A stretch of DNA of 53,627 bases from an uncultured Granulosicoccaceae bacterium (lineage in GTDB: Bacteria > Pseudomonadota > Gammaproteobacteria > Granulosicoccales > Granulosicoccaceae), in contig CALGND010000094.1 of assembly GCA_937958675.1 (NCBI GenBank), positions 1 to 53,627 of the forward strand, in the 5' to 3' direction. Of this stretch, positions 1 through 7,737 are shown piece by piece. The translations under genes were made by a program, and so were the position numbers. The notes beneath the pieces are model-generated. The model saw nothing but the letters and a program-made list of their open reading frames with translations, was not told where the DNA came from and made no database searches. The first letter of the stretch is position 1. Each line of letters opens with the position of its first letter.

Positions 1-138
1 AATTTGATCTCCCACAGTCTGTATTTTCTCCGGATATCCCCGTTTCTTACGTAACTCATTGACAACCCTTGGTTGCAACATGGCACCACAACCATGGGGA
101 TGTGGTGCATCTATTAATTGAACGACTGACTGGACGCG
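1..138 (-). pseudogene. possible transposase (DDE integrase core) fragment at window edge
   Basis: An open frame on the minus strand runs from an in-frame TGA (139-141) off the left edge. Its translation contains VVNELRKKRGYPEKIQ. This resembles the stretch just before the second catalytic Asp of IS3-type OrfB/integrase-core transposases (pattern vv..L....rG.P..I..DNG). The expected DNG is replaced by VGD. There is no room for the N-terminal part of a transposase, so if the reading is right this is a 5'-truncated remnant. The similarity is short and was judged by eye only. An ATG lies at 79-81. Confidence 0.25.
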
Positions 139-185
139 TCAAAACTTAGTTAGTACAAATTCATTCCCAATTATTAAATATACAG

Positions 186-205
186 TCAGGGCTTTTCAGC
201 CCTGA
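186..205 (-). terminator. hairpin downstream of the Gfo/Idh gene, possible terminator
   Basis: A perfect 7-bp inverted repeat, TCAGGGC (186-192) and GCCCTGA (199-205), encloses a 6-nt loop. On the minus strand it is followed by an A/T-rich stretch rather than a clean U-tract. It sits about 180 nt after the stop of the oxidoreductase gene. It overlaps the end of a 43-codon minus-strand open frame (186-317, no start codon) whose translation looks protein-like (VICIVRPDRLDGLLDAAF). That frame may be the tail of a decayed gene. Nothing else was recognised between 139 and 381. Confidence 0.35.
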
Positions 206-381
206 GTCCTTGAGCAACCTCTGTAAAAGCTGCATCAAGTAAACCATCAAGTCGGTCTGGCCGAACAATACAGATAACCGCAACCGTGCCTGAAACGATT
301 GCGTTCCATTTATATTTCTAAGTATAAATTGTGGGTACGATTAACTTATTGAATTAACCTTAGACTGTTACTTGTTGGTTT

Positions 382-1557
382 TTAAACCAACTCGCACTCA
401 ACCCAATCACTGGCATCGTTGGATTTAATCGCCGCATCCACAAACAACATTCCATTGACCCCATCAACAATTCCTGGATAGTTAAGCAGGTTGTCGGGTA
501 AGGTCGCGCCTTGTTTGCGTGCATCAATGGCGATGGCGAATTCAGTATAAAGGTTGGCCCAAGCATCGGTTAGTGCTTCTGGGTGGCCGCGTGGCATTCT
601 GACTAGATGAGTTGCTGGCTCTAGCATGCCTGCGGTGTAACCGCGCTCGATGACTTGTGTAGGTGAATCCAATTTTGTGTAGCAAAGGCTTTCGGGGTTT
701 TCTTGTTGCCAATCTATCGATGCCTTTGTCCCATGCACTCGGATGCGCAGGCCACATTGCGTGCCTGCTGCTGATTGCGACACCATTAGTGTTCCGGGTA
801 TTGTTTTGTCTAAACGGATGCGCATAAAAGCGGTGTCTTCCAGTTCTTTCGGAGCGCCTGTGACTAAAAACTCAGCATCAACAGCGGTAATTGGTTTGTT
901 GCAAACAAACGATGCCAATTGAGCTGCATGTGTGCCGATGTCAGCAACGGTCATGCTGTCTCCACTAAATTCGCGTTTAAAACGCCAAGGTGCATCGTCT
1001 CCGCCGTCGGTTATGTTGATCGCCCACTCCTGAAAATATTCAACATGCACTTGCCGGATCTCGCCAATCATCCCTTGGTTTATCATCTCTCGCGCTTGGC
1101 GAACCATCACATGTGCTGAATAGGCGTAGGTGACGCCAAACACGAGTCCTGTTTGTTGTTGCAGTTGCAGGAGCTCGCGGGCTTCATCCACGGTTTTGGT
1201 GAGCGGTTTGTCTGAAACAATATCAATACCGTGTTCCATAAAGCACTTGGCTACAGGGTGGTGTAGATGATTCGGGGTGACTATCACCACGGCATCTATG
1301 CCATCGCTACGTTTTGATTCCTCTTTGGCCATGGTTTCATAATCGGAATACACGCGATCTTCATCTAGCATCCAATCTTCGCCCGATTTTTTTGCTCGCT
1401 CGGGGTTTGATGATAGAGCGCCTGCAACAATATCCCAGCGGTTCGATAACCGAGCACCATTGGCATGGACTTCGCCAATCAGAGCGCCTTGGCCGCCACC
1501 GACAAAACCCAGTTTTAAACGACGTGTTGGCTTGGGGTAAGAATTGCTGTCGGCCAT
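382..1557 (-). CDS. Gfo/Idh/MocA family NAD(P)-dependent oxidoreductase
   Basis: 391-aa predicted cytoplasmic dehydrogenase. The N-terminal Rossmann fold begins with GFVGGGQGALIG (about residues 17-28). The family's EKP motif appears as DKP (116-118) in IVSDKPLTKT. The C-terminal alpha/beta domain carries DIGTH (206-210), where H210 is in the position of the usual catalytic His. Length is typical of inositol/sugar dehydrogenases of this family. The substrate cannot be inferred: members oxidise myo-inositol, glucosides, uronates and other polyols. The gene is monocistronic here and diverges from the ABC importer genes. ATG start at 1555-1557. Confidence 0.85.
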   Translation of the reverse strand: MADSNSYPKPTRRLKLGFVGGGQGALIGEVHANGARLSNRWDIVAGALSSNPERAKKSGEDWMLDEDRVYSDYETMAKEESKRSDGIDAVVIVTPNHLHHPVAKCFMEHGIDIVSDKPLTKTVDEARELLQLQQQTGLVFGVTYAYSAHVMVRQAREMINQGMIGEIRQVHVEYFQEWAINITDGGDDAPWRFKREFSGDSMTVADIGTHAAQLASFVCNKPITAVDAEFLVTGAPKELEDTAFMRIRLDKTIPGTLMVSQSAAGTQCGLRIRVHGTKASIDWQQENPESLCYTKLDSPTQVIERGYTAGMLEPATHLVRMPRGHPEALTDAWANLYTEFAIAIDARKQGATLPDNLLNYPGIVDGVNGMLFVDAAIKSNDASDWVECELV

Positions 1558-1752
1558 GCTGAGATCCTACTGTGTAAAAAAGAGTGAATGATACCTTAAA
1601 AATTCTGCGTAAATCCTTGGCGCGTGATGCGATGTCGCCACTAAAAGGTAACCTCTGAGCGATATTCTACGTAGCTCCAACTCCATGAAAACCCTTTAAT
1701 TTTTACAGTTATTGCGCCGTAAAGTTCGCGTGATGCTTTGGACTAATCAGGC

Positions 1753-1774
1753 TGATATACTGTTGTTTCAACAG
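1753..1774 (+). promoter_or_regulatory. extended -10 promoter with palindrome upstream of the ABC binding-protein gene
   Basis: TGATATACT (1753-1761) fits an extended -10 (TGN-TATACT). No well-spaced -35 is visible; the TTGGAC at 1738 is only 12 nt away. The -10 runs into a 6-bp inverted repeat CTGTTG-TTT-CAACAG (1760-1774), which could be an operator or a small leader hairpin. The rest of the 1558-1787 gap shows no gene. Confidence 0.4.
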
Positions 1775-1787
1775 TAGAGGATTGACA

Positions 1788-2558
1788 ATGATTAAGTTTC
1801 TTAAGGCATTACCCGTCGCATTGTTGCTAGGTGCTGCCAGCTTCCAGGCCCAAGCACAGTCGGTACTAAGTGAAATCCTGGACGAAGGTGTGCTGAAAGT
1901 GGGCACCACGGGTGATTGGAACCCAATGACGTTGCGTGATCCGGCCACTAACCAATACAAAGGTTATGATATTGATGTAATGACAGAGCTAGCCAAGGAC
2001 CTAGGTGTAGAACTTGAGTTTGTGCCCACTGACTGGAAAACACTGGTTAATGGCGTTACCTCTGGTAAATACCACATGACAGGCTCGGCTAGCATCACAC
2101 CTGCACGTATGAAGGTTGCCGGTTTTTCTGAAAGCTATATTTCAGTCGAGCTGTACCCATTCACCACTACAGAGAAGGCTTCTAATTTTGATGGTTGGGA
2201 TTCGATCAATCAACCATCGGTAAAAGTCGCGACAACGCTTGGAACGAGTTTTGAGCCATTAGTTAAAAAGTGGTTCCCCAATGCCGAGATCAAAGTAGTC
2301 GAAGCACCTGCTCGTGGTTACAACGAAGTGTTTGCTGGACGCGCTGACGTATTCATTACATCCAACATCGAAGGTGCAACGCTTCAAGAGAAGTTTCCAA
2401 TCGCGCGCGTTCCAAATGCTGAAGCACGTTCGCCTGCACCTATTTCAATGTTGTTGCCACAGGATGATCAAGTGTGGATTAACTACATGAATAATTGGGT
2501 TAAGGTTAAAACCATGAACGGCTTTTTTGAGAAAGTGTCTGCTGACTGGGGTTTATAA
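1788..2558 (+). CDS. ABC transporter periplasmic substrate-binding protein, family 3 (PheC-like)
   Basis: 256-aa secreted solute-binding protein of the polar amino-acid family (SBP_bac_3). A Sec signal peptide of about 24 residues ends near AQAQS. The mature start, ILDEGVLKVGTTGDWNPMT, resembles the family branch that includes periplasmic cyclohexadienyl dehydratase (PheC). Because a full ABC set follows, binding rather than catalysis is more likely. The ATG at 1788 is preferred over the in-frame TTG at 1782 because AGAGG (1776-1780) is 7 nt from the ATG and only 1 nt from the TTG. It is the first gene of a set with an ATPase, a permease and kynureninase, which suggests an aromatic amino acid or kynurenine-like ligand (inference). 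Confidence 0.85.
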   Translation: MIKFLKALPVALLLGAASFQAQAQSVLSEILDEGVLKVGTTGDWNPMTLRDPATNQYKGYDIDVMTELAKDLGVELEFVPTDWKTLVNGVTSGKYHMTGSASITPARMKVAGFSESYISVELYPFTTTEKASNFDGWDSINQPSVKVATTLGTSFEPLVKKWFPNAEIKVVEAPARGYNEVFAGRADVFITSNIEGATLQEKFPIARVPNAEARSPAPISMLLPQDDQVWINYMNNWVKVKTMNGFFEKVSADWGL

Positions 2559-2597
2559 GCCCGCGGGTAGTTCTCAACATCTATACTAGAAATAATT

Positions 2598-2622
2598 GCT
2601 CATCCGGCCTTGTCGGATGAGC
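2598..2622 (+). terminator. intercistronic hairpin after the binding-protein gene
   Basis: A perfect 9-bp inverted repeat, GCTCATCCG (2598-2606) and CGGATGAGC (2614-2622), encloses a 7-nt loop. There is no U-tract. Such hairpins after binding-protein genes often act as attenuators or 3' stabilisers that keep the binding protein in excess over the membrane components. That role is inferred here. Confidence 0.55.
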
Positions 2623-2710
2623 TTGCCCACCAACCCGGTAGTGACAACTTGATCAAGTTAGATTGCTCAAGCGCAAGCGATCACAGCCGACAATCCAACA
2701 CACTTAAATA

Positions 2711-3457
2711 ATGATCGAAACTGTTCCGGCAATCGAGATGATCGATGTCAATAAGTGGTTTGGTGACTTCCACGTGTTGAAAGATATCAACCTCAACATC
2801 AGCGCCGGCGAACGGGTGGTTATTTGTGGCCCTTCGGGTTCAGGTAAATCAACTGTTGTTCGTTGTATCAACCGACTCGAGAAACACGAAAAGGGCACCA
2901 TCCGCGTAGATGGGATGCAGTTGAGCAATAATCGAAAAGCGATCGCTGCGATTCGTAACGAGGTGGGAATGGTTTTCCAACAGTTCAATCTGTTTCCTCA
3001 CTTAACTGTGCTTGAGAACCTCACACTAGGTCCGATTAAGGCACGCGGGCTCAGTCAGTCGGACGCCGACACTAGAGCGATGGCGCTGTTGGAACGAGTT
3101 CGTATTCCTGAGCAAGCGGACAAAAAACCTGGTCAGTTATCCGGTGGCCAGCAACAACGTGTGGCTATTGCCCGATCCTTGTGCATGGAACCTAAGATAA
3201 TGTTATTTGATGAGCCTACATCGGCGTTAGATCCGGAAATGATCTCCGAAGTACTTGAGGTTATGCTGGAATTAGCAGAAGAGGGCATGACCATGGTTGT
3301 AGTCACCCACGAAATGGGATTCGCGCGTAAAGCTGCTGACACTATGGTATTTATGGATGAAGGCAAAATTGTTGAAACTGGAGACCCAAAAACGTTTTTT
3401 GAAGCGCCGCGCACCGAACGTTGTAAACAGTTTCTTGATCAAATACTGTCTCACTGA
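2711..3457 (+). CDS. amino acid ABC transporter ATP-binding protein (GlnQ type)
   Basis: 248-aa cytoplasmic ATPase of the polar amino-acid uptake family. Visible motifs: Walker [10 protein letters not shown] (40-48), Q-loop Q90, signature LSGGQ (143-147), Walker B IMLFDE (163-168), D-loop SALD and H-loop His200 in [10 protein letters not shown]. Length and motifs are canonical. The 152-nt gap after the binding-protein gene holds a hairpin, and the permease follows 18 nt downstream. The ribosome-binding site is poor; an internal ATG at 2738 is an alternative start. Confidence 0.93.
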   Translation: MIETVPAIEMIDVNKWFGDFHVLKDINLNISAGERVVICGPSGSGKSTVVRCINRLEKHEKGTIRVDGMQLSNNRKAIAAIRNEVGMVFQQFNLFPHLTVLENLTLGPIKARGLSQSDADTRAMALLERVRIPEQADKKPGQLSGGQQQRVAIARSLCMEPKIMLFDEPTSALDPEMISEVLEVMLELAEEGMTMVVVTHEMGFARKAADTMVFMDEGKIVETGDPKTFFEAPRTERCKQFLDQILSH

Positions 3458-3475
3458 TCGCTACGGATTGATGTT

Positions 3476-4399
3476 ATGCCGCTGGTAATGAATCAATTTC
3501 AAAAAACACCGCGCTTAGTATTTCGCATGCTCGCAACAGTTGTGTTGGTAATGGCGTTAGTGTTGGCAGGTTTCAGCGGGGCAGAGGCAAATGACCCAGG
3601 CAGTAACCTGGAAGTCGTCGTTGACGTCGTGGAAGATTCATCAGCTCAAGCCAAACCGGAAAAGTCCAGATTTGAAAATTTGAGATGGTATGTAGTATCG
3701 CCGTTTACCGAGCAAGGCCGAACTAACTTGAAGTTTCTGATCGACGGCACCTGGAGCACGTTGTTGATGTCGATGCTGGCTCTGATGATCTCGATAGTAG
3801 TAGGACTGCTTATTGCGATACCGGGAATAGCCAAAAACAAACCACTTCGCAGCACTAATGTTATCTACGTTGAGTTCGTTCGTTCAATACCCTTGCTGCC
3901 ACTCATATTGTGGGTGTATTACGGCTTGCCCGAAATAGCGGGTATTCAGTTTAATTATTTTTGGGCGGGTGTGTTTGCATTGGCCTTATCCGATAGTGCC
4001 TTTGAAGCTGAGATTTTCAGAGCGGGTATTCAATCGATACCAAAGGGCCAAGCAGAAGCGGGTAGAACAGTTGGCCTTACGTATTTTCAAACAATGCGTT
4101 ATGTGGTGATGCCGCAAGCCATTCGTCGTATCTTGCCAGCTTTGGGTAACCAGTTTGCTTATATGGTTAAGATGTCTGCCTTGGTTTCTGTTATTGGCTT
4201 GCAAGAGCTTACGCGTCGAGCAAACGAGCTAATTGTAACGGAGTACCGGGCACTTGAAATTTATACGATACTGATTCTCGAATACCTCGTCATTATCTTG
4301 ATAATTGGCCAGGGTGTACGATGGCTGGAACGCAAGTTAAATGATGATAACGAAGACGTTCTAAGCAAAACCAAACCCGTAGCGAACAGTACGGAATGA
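3476..4399 (+). CDS. amino acid ABC transporter permease (HisM/GlnP family) with N-terminal extension
   Basis: 307-aa inner-membrane permease. The core (about 85-290) has several transmembrane helices and the cytoplasmic EAA loop EAGRTVGLTYFQTMRYVVMP (194-213), which docks the ATPase. Before the core lies an unusual extension: a hydrophobic helix (about 18-36) followed by an acidic, probably periplasmic segment to about residue 65. Many permeases of this family are only about 220-250 aa. It probably forms a homodimer, since it is the only permease in the set. The kynureninase gene starts 7 nt after its stop. Confidence 0.88.
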   Translation: MPLVMNQFQKTPRLVFRMLATVVLVMALVLAGFSGAEANDPGSNLEVVVDVVEDSSAQAKPEKSRFENLRWYVVSPFTEQGRTNLKFLIDGTWSTLLMSMLALMISIVVGLLIAIPGIAKNKPLRSTNVIYVEFVRSIPLLPLILWVYYGLPEIAGIQFNYFWAGVFALALSDSAFEAEIFRAGIQSIPKGQAEAGRTVGLTYFQTMRYVVMPQAIRRILPALGNQFAYMVKMSALVSVIGLQELTRRANELIVTEYRALEIYTILILEYLVIILIIGQGVRWLERKLNDDNEDVLSKTKPVANSTE

Positions 4400-4406
4400 G
4401 CCCTCT

Positions 4407-5600
4407 TTGACAAATTTTGAACACACACGTCGGCAATTTGTGCTGCCCGATGGTCAGTTGTATTTTGCTGGCAACTCTTTAGGGCCTGCACCAAAAGCCG
4501 CAGCTAAACGTGTGCAGCAAACGATTGAAGCTGAATGGGGTTCGATGGTGGTTAAGGCGTGGAACACTGCGGGCTGGATGGATCAGCCGGATAAGCTAGG
4601 TAATCGTTTAGCACCCATTGTCGGCGCAACGCCGGATACAATTACCACGGGTGACACTTTATCGATAAAAGTATTTCAAGCATTGTCGTCGGCTGTTTCA
4701 ATGCGGCCAGAACGGCGCGTTATTCTGAGCGACAGTGGTAACTTTCCCACTGATTTGTATATGGCGGGTGGCCTCGTCAATTTGCTCCAAAGCGATTACG
4801 AACTGCGCGTAGTTGAACCCGAAGGGATCATGCATGCCTTAAGCGAAAACGTTGCCGTTGTGATGCTTACCCAAGCTGACTATCGAACAGGCCGGCTGCA
4901 CAGCATGAAAGACATAACCCAGCGAGCACATGAAGTCGGCGCCTTAACAGTTTGGGATCTGGCTCATACGGCGGGCGCTATAGCGACCAATTTGGATACA
5001 AACAAAGTTGATTTTGCCGTAGGTTGTACATATAAATTCTTGAACGCAGGGCCCGGGTCACCTGCGTTTATCTATGTCGCGCCGCACTTGATTGACACAG
5101 CCAGTTCGGTGTTAAGTGGTTGGCTTGGGCATGCGCGACCCTTTGCGTTTGAGCCAGAGTATCAAGCGGCTGCGGGTATTCGTCACTTTCGTGTTGGCAC
5201 ACCTTCAGTGTTAGCAATGGCAAGCTTGGATGCTGCGCTTGATGTTTGGGATGAGGTGAACATCAATGAAGTTCACTCTCGCTCAATAGAGCTCAGTGAA
5301 CTGTTTATCGTCGAAATGGCAAAAAGTTGTCCGTCTCTGACGTTAGCATCTCCGACTGATCCGTATCAGCGTGGTTCGCAGGTGTCTTTTAATTGCGATT
5401 ATGGATATCCACTGATGCAGGCGTTAATTGCCGCAGGCGTTGTCGGGGATTTTAGAGCGCCAGATATCATTAGATTTGGTATTACGCCGCTGTTCTTGAA
5501 CGAAGACGATATTCTCAAAGCCGTTGGAATAATGCAGAATATTGTTGATTCGGCTTCGTGGGATAAGCCCGAGTTCCACGCGAGAAAAGCTGTTACCTAG
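4407..5600 (+). CDS. kynU: kynureninase
   Basis: 397-aa PLP-dependent fold-type I enzyme that hydrolyses L-kynurenine to anthranilate and L-alanine (tryptophan catabolism). Diagnostic stretches are YFAGNSLGP (19-27), WDLAHTAGA (183-191, D184 contacting PLP), and CTYKFLNAGPGSPAF (207-221) with K210 as the Schiff-base lysine. The C-terminal GDFRAPDIIRFGITPLF is also typical. TTG at 4407 is the only plausible start: an in-frame TAG lies just upstream and the first internal Met is residue 47. No kynA or kynB is present in the window. Linkage to the ABC importer suggests use of imported kynurenine (inference). Confidence 0.9.
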   Translation: MTNFEHTRRQFVLPDGQLYFAGNSLGPAPKAAAKRVQQTIEAEWGSMVVKAWNTAGWMDQPDKLGNRLAPIVGATPDTITTGDTLSIKVFQALSSAVSMRPERRVILSDSGNFPTDLYMAGGLVNLLQSDYELRVVEPEGIMHALSENVAVVMLTQADYRTGRLHSMKDITQRAHEVGALTVWDLAHTAGAIATNLDTNKVDFAVGCTYKFLNAGPGSPAFIYVAPHLIDTASSVLSGWLGHARPFAFEPEYQAAAGIRHFRVGTPSVLAMASLDAALDVWDEVNINEVHSRSIELSELFIVEMAKSCPSLTLASPTDPYQRGSQVSFNCDYGYPLMQALIAAGVVGDFRAPDIIRFGITPLFLNEDDILKAVGIMQNIVDSASWDKPEFHARKAVT

Positions 5601-5606
5601 TCATCC

Positions 5607-5717
5607 GCGTAGTAGTGTGTCATTCCCACGAAGCTCGACATTCCCACGAAGGCGGGAATCCATGTCAATGCAAGCATGGGTCCCTGCTAGCGAGAGGACG
5701 ACACTACTTTATCCACG
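5607..5717. repeat. dispersed palindromic intergenic repeat
   Basis: The gap between kynU and the kinase holds a roughly 110-bp element. Outer arms AGTAGTGTGTC (5611-5621) and GACGACACTACT (5697-5708) are near-perfect inverted repeats flanked by GCGT and ACGC. Inside, CATTCCCACGAAG occurs twice (5621-5633 and 5639-5651), and the second copy folds with GCGGGAAT. The core resembles the proteobacterial intergenic repeat of the type ATTCCCGCGAAGGCGGGAAT. Related sequence occurs at 16951-16973 and a similar hairpin at 47885-47923. Confidence 0.6.
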
Positions 5718-5807
5718 CAGGCTCTACCCGGCGGGCCAAGCCAAAGCGCCCTCTCGCGTCAATCTGCGGCATAATACCCGCTGGATAAACTTAAAAAAGG
5801 CCGGCCC

Positions 5808-6740
5808 GTGTTTCTAAGCTGTGGTGATTCTCTATTTGATCTATTCGTCGAAGCCGATAGTGCGCAAGCTGAGAAGGTGTCGCTTAACGGTGGGCCGGGT
5901 GGTTCGCCAATGAACGTCGCTTTCGGATTGGCTCGTTTGGGTAATCAGAGTGCTTTTTTAAGTCCGATCAGCAACGATCTCTACGCAAAACGTTTGCGAG
6001 AGTTTTTGCGTGGCAATAATGTTGATCTTTCCCTGTGCCCGGAAACTGATCGCAACACAACCTTAGCCATTATCGAGAAAAATCCAGACGGCTCTGCAGA
6101 ATACGTATTTTATCTCGAAGGCGCAGCAGATACAGGCCTGCAAATATCAGAACTACCTAATCCGTTGCCAGATCATTTGAAATTTATCCATTTTGGTTCC
6201 TATAGCACGGTGATTGAACCCACAGCCACCGCACTCAAGCATCTGGCAAAGCAGGCGCATGGTAAAGCCATGGTTAGTTACGATCCGAACTTACGTCTAT
6301 CTATACAACCTAGTCTAAAAATATGGAAAGAGACATTTGAGCATTTTGTTTCCGTCGCCAGCGTGGTTAAGGCCAGTGATGAAGACATTGCTGGTTTGTT
6401 TGGTGTTGATGGTGAAGCGGCTTTTGTCGAGGCTTGCATGAAGGCCGGAAGCGAATTAGTGTTTATCACCCGTGGCCCAGATGGTGGGTCAGCGTTCTCC
6501 AAAAATGGTGGAGAAGAGCATTCTCGAGGATATAAGGTCAATGTAGTGGATACGGTTGGTGCCGGGGATACCTTCCAAGCCTACTTGCTGCATCATTTGG
6601 GGCGATCTATAGCGGAGGGTTCAGTATCCAGCATTAGCGAGATTGATCTAGCAGCCTGCCTAGATCGAGCGCTGAAGGCAGCCTCTATCACGTGTACAAG
6701 AACTGGGGCAGATTTGCCCACTATTGACGATCTAGCTTAA
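5808..6740 (+). CDS. PfkB family carbohydrate kinase (fructokinase-like)
   Basis: 310-aa ribokinase/PfkB sugar kinase. Signature 1 is GGPGGSPMNVAFGLARLG (28-45). YDPNLR (158-163) is typical of fructokinase and 2-keto-3-deoxygluconate kinase members. Signature 2 is DTVGAGDTF (248-256), with D254 as catalytic base. The GTG start has AAGG upstream (5798-5801). The sugar is not predictable with certainty; fructose is the best guess from overall resemblance. It lies between kynU and the carnitine operon with sizeable gaps on both sides, so it is probably its own unit. Confidence 0.82.
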   Translation: MFLSCGDSLFDLFVEADSAQAEKVSLNGGPGGSPMNVAFGLARLGNQSAFLSPISNDLYAKRLREFLRGNNVDLSLCPETDRNTTLAIIEKNPDGSAEYVFYLEGAADTGLQISELPNPLPDHLKFIHFGSYSTVIEPTATALKHLAKQAHGKAMVSYDPNLRLSIQPSLKIWKETFEHFVSVASVVKASDEDIAGLFGVDGEAAFVEACMKAGSELVFITRGPDGGSAFSKNGGEEHSRGYKVNVVDTVGAGDTFQAYLLHHLGRSIAEGSVSSISEIDLAACLDRALKAASITCTRTGADLPTIDDLA

Positions 6741-6750
6741 CCCTAAAAGC

Positions 6751-6765
6751 CTAATAAACTATTAG
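6751..6765. promoter_or_regulatory. AT-rich palindrome upstream of the carnitine operon, candidate operator
   Basis: CTAATA-AAC-TATTAG is a 6-bp perfect inverted repeat lying 63 nt before the first gene of the operon (6829). Position and symmetry suit a dimeric repressor or activator. No cognate regulator gene is adjacent; the nearest are the LysR (15862) and TetR (20087) genes. Confidence 0.3.
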
Positions 6766-6828
6766 CATTTCTGCCACCTGCGGAGCTAGAATAGCGCCAA
6801 TTCAACACACAAGTTAAACAGGTGAAGC

Positions 6829-7737
6829 ATGCCGCTAGAAATGAACAAAGAGGTGTTTATCACCTGTGCCGTGACTGGGTCAGGCGCGACGCAAGATAGG
6901 AGCCCACATGTGCCTCGCAGCCCGGAGCAAATCGCTAACAGTGCGATTGCTGCTGCTAAGGCTGGGGCCGCCATAGTGCATTGCCACGTACGCGACCCTG
7001 AAACCGGTACGCCATCACGCGATGTAAAAATGTTTCGTGAAGTCACGGAGCGTATTCGTGATGCCAATGTGGATGCCGTGCTTAATTTAACAGCCGGTAT
7101 GGGTGGCGATATGATATTTGGTTCTGTGGAAGAACCACTGCCTTTAGCTAACTCTACTGATATGGCTGGTGCCACGGAACGCGTTGAACATGTGGCTGAG
7201 TGCTTGCCTGAAATCTGCACGCTAGATTGCGGCACAATGAATTTTGCTGAGGCTGATTACGTAATGACCAACACGCCCGGCATGCTGCGGGCAATGGGTA
7301 GCCAGATGACGGCATTAGGTGTTAAGCCAGAGATCGAAGCCTTTGATACGGGTCACTTGTGGTTAGCCAAAGCGTTAGTGGACGAAGGCATACTCGATAG
7401 CCCGGCTCTGGTGCAACTATGTATGGGCGTGCCATGGGGTGCGCCTGATGATCTCAACACCTTTTTGGCGATGGTGAATAATGTGCCCAAAGAATGGACA
7501 TGGTCTGCGTTTTCGCTTGGTCGTAACGAAATGCCTTACGTGGCTGCAGCCGTGTTGGCCGGTGGCAATGTGCGAGTCGGCTTAGAGGATAACCTTTGGC
7601 TGGCTAAAGGCGAATTGGCGACTAACGAACAATTGGTGGCGCGAGCCGTGACCATAATTGAAGCGATGGGCGCAACTGTAATGGGGCCCGAAGCGGTTCG
7701 TAAAAAATTAGGTTTAGTTAAGCGGGCGCCACGATGA
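6829..7737 (+). CDS. cdhC: beta-keto acid cleavage enzyme (BKACE/DUF849), probable 3-dehydrocarnitine cleavage enzyme
   Basis: 302-aa TIM-barrel enzyme of the BKACE family. Members condense a beta-keto acid with acetyl-CoA to give acetoacetate and a new acyl-CoA. Here the likely reaction is 3-dehydrocarnitine plus acetyl-CoA to betainyl-CoA plus acetoacetate. Metal ligands H51 and H53 are seen in HCHVRDPETG, and R249 with E253 in VRVGLEDNLWL, matching the family's catalytic Arg and third ligand. The 4-nt ATGA overlap with the carnitine dehydrogenase-thioesterase fusion, the next enzyme set in the pathway, fixes the substrate prediction. AGGTGA precedes the ATG. Confidence 0.88.
   Translation: MPLEMNKEVFITCAVTGSGATQDRSPHVPRSPEQIANSAIAAAKAGAAIVHCHVRDPETGTPSRDVKMFREVTERIRDANVDAVLNLTAGMGGDMIFGSVEEPLPLANSTDMAGATERVEHVAECLPEICTLDCGTMNFAEADYVMTNTPGMLRAMGSQMTALGVKPEIEAFDTGHLWLAKALVDEGILDSPALVQLCMGVPWGAPDDLNTFLAMVNNVPKEWTWSAFSLGRNEMPYVAAAVLAGGNVRVGLEDNLWLAKGELATNEQLVARAVTIIEAMGATVMGPEAVRKKLGLVKRAPR

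Noticed and set aside
1738..1761. TTGGAC/TATACT as a standard sigma70 promoter
   Set aside because: The spacing is only 12 nt; the extended -10 reading is preferred.
1782..2558. Annotating the binding protein as cyclohexadienyl dehydratase (PheC)
   Set aside because: The resemblance is to the shared SBP fold, and adjacent ATPase and permease genes make a transport role more likely.
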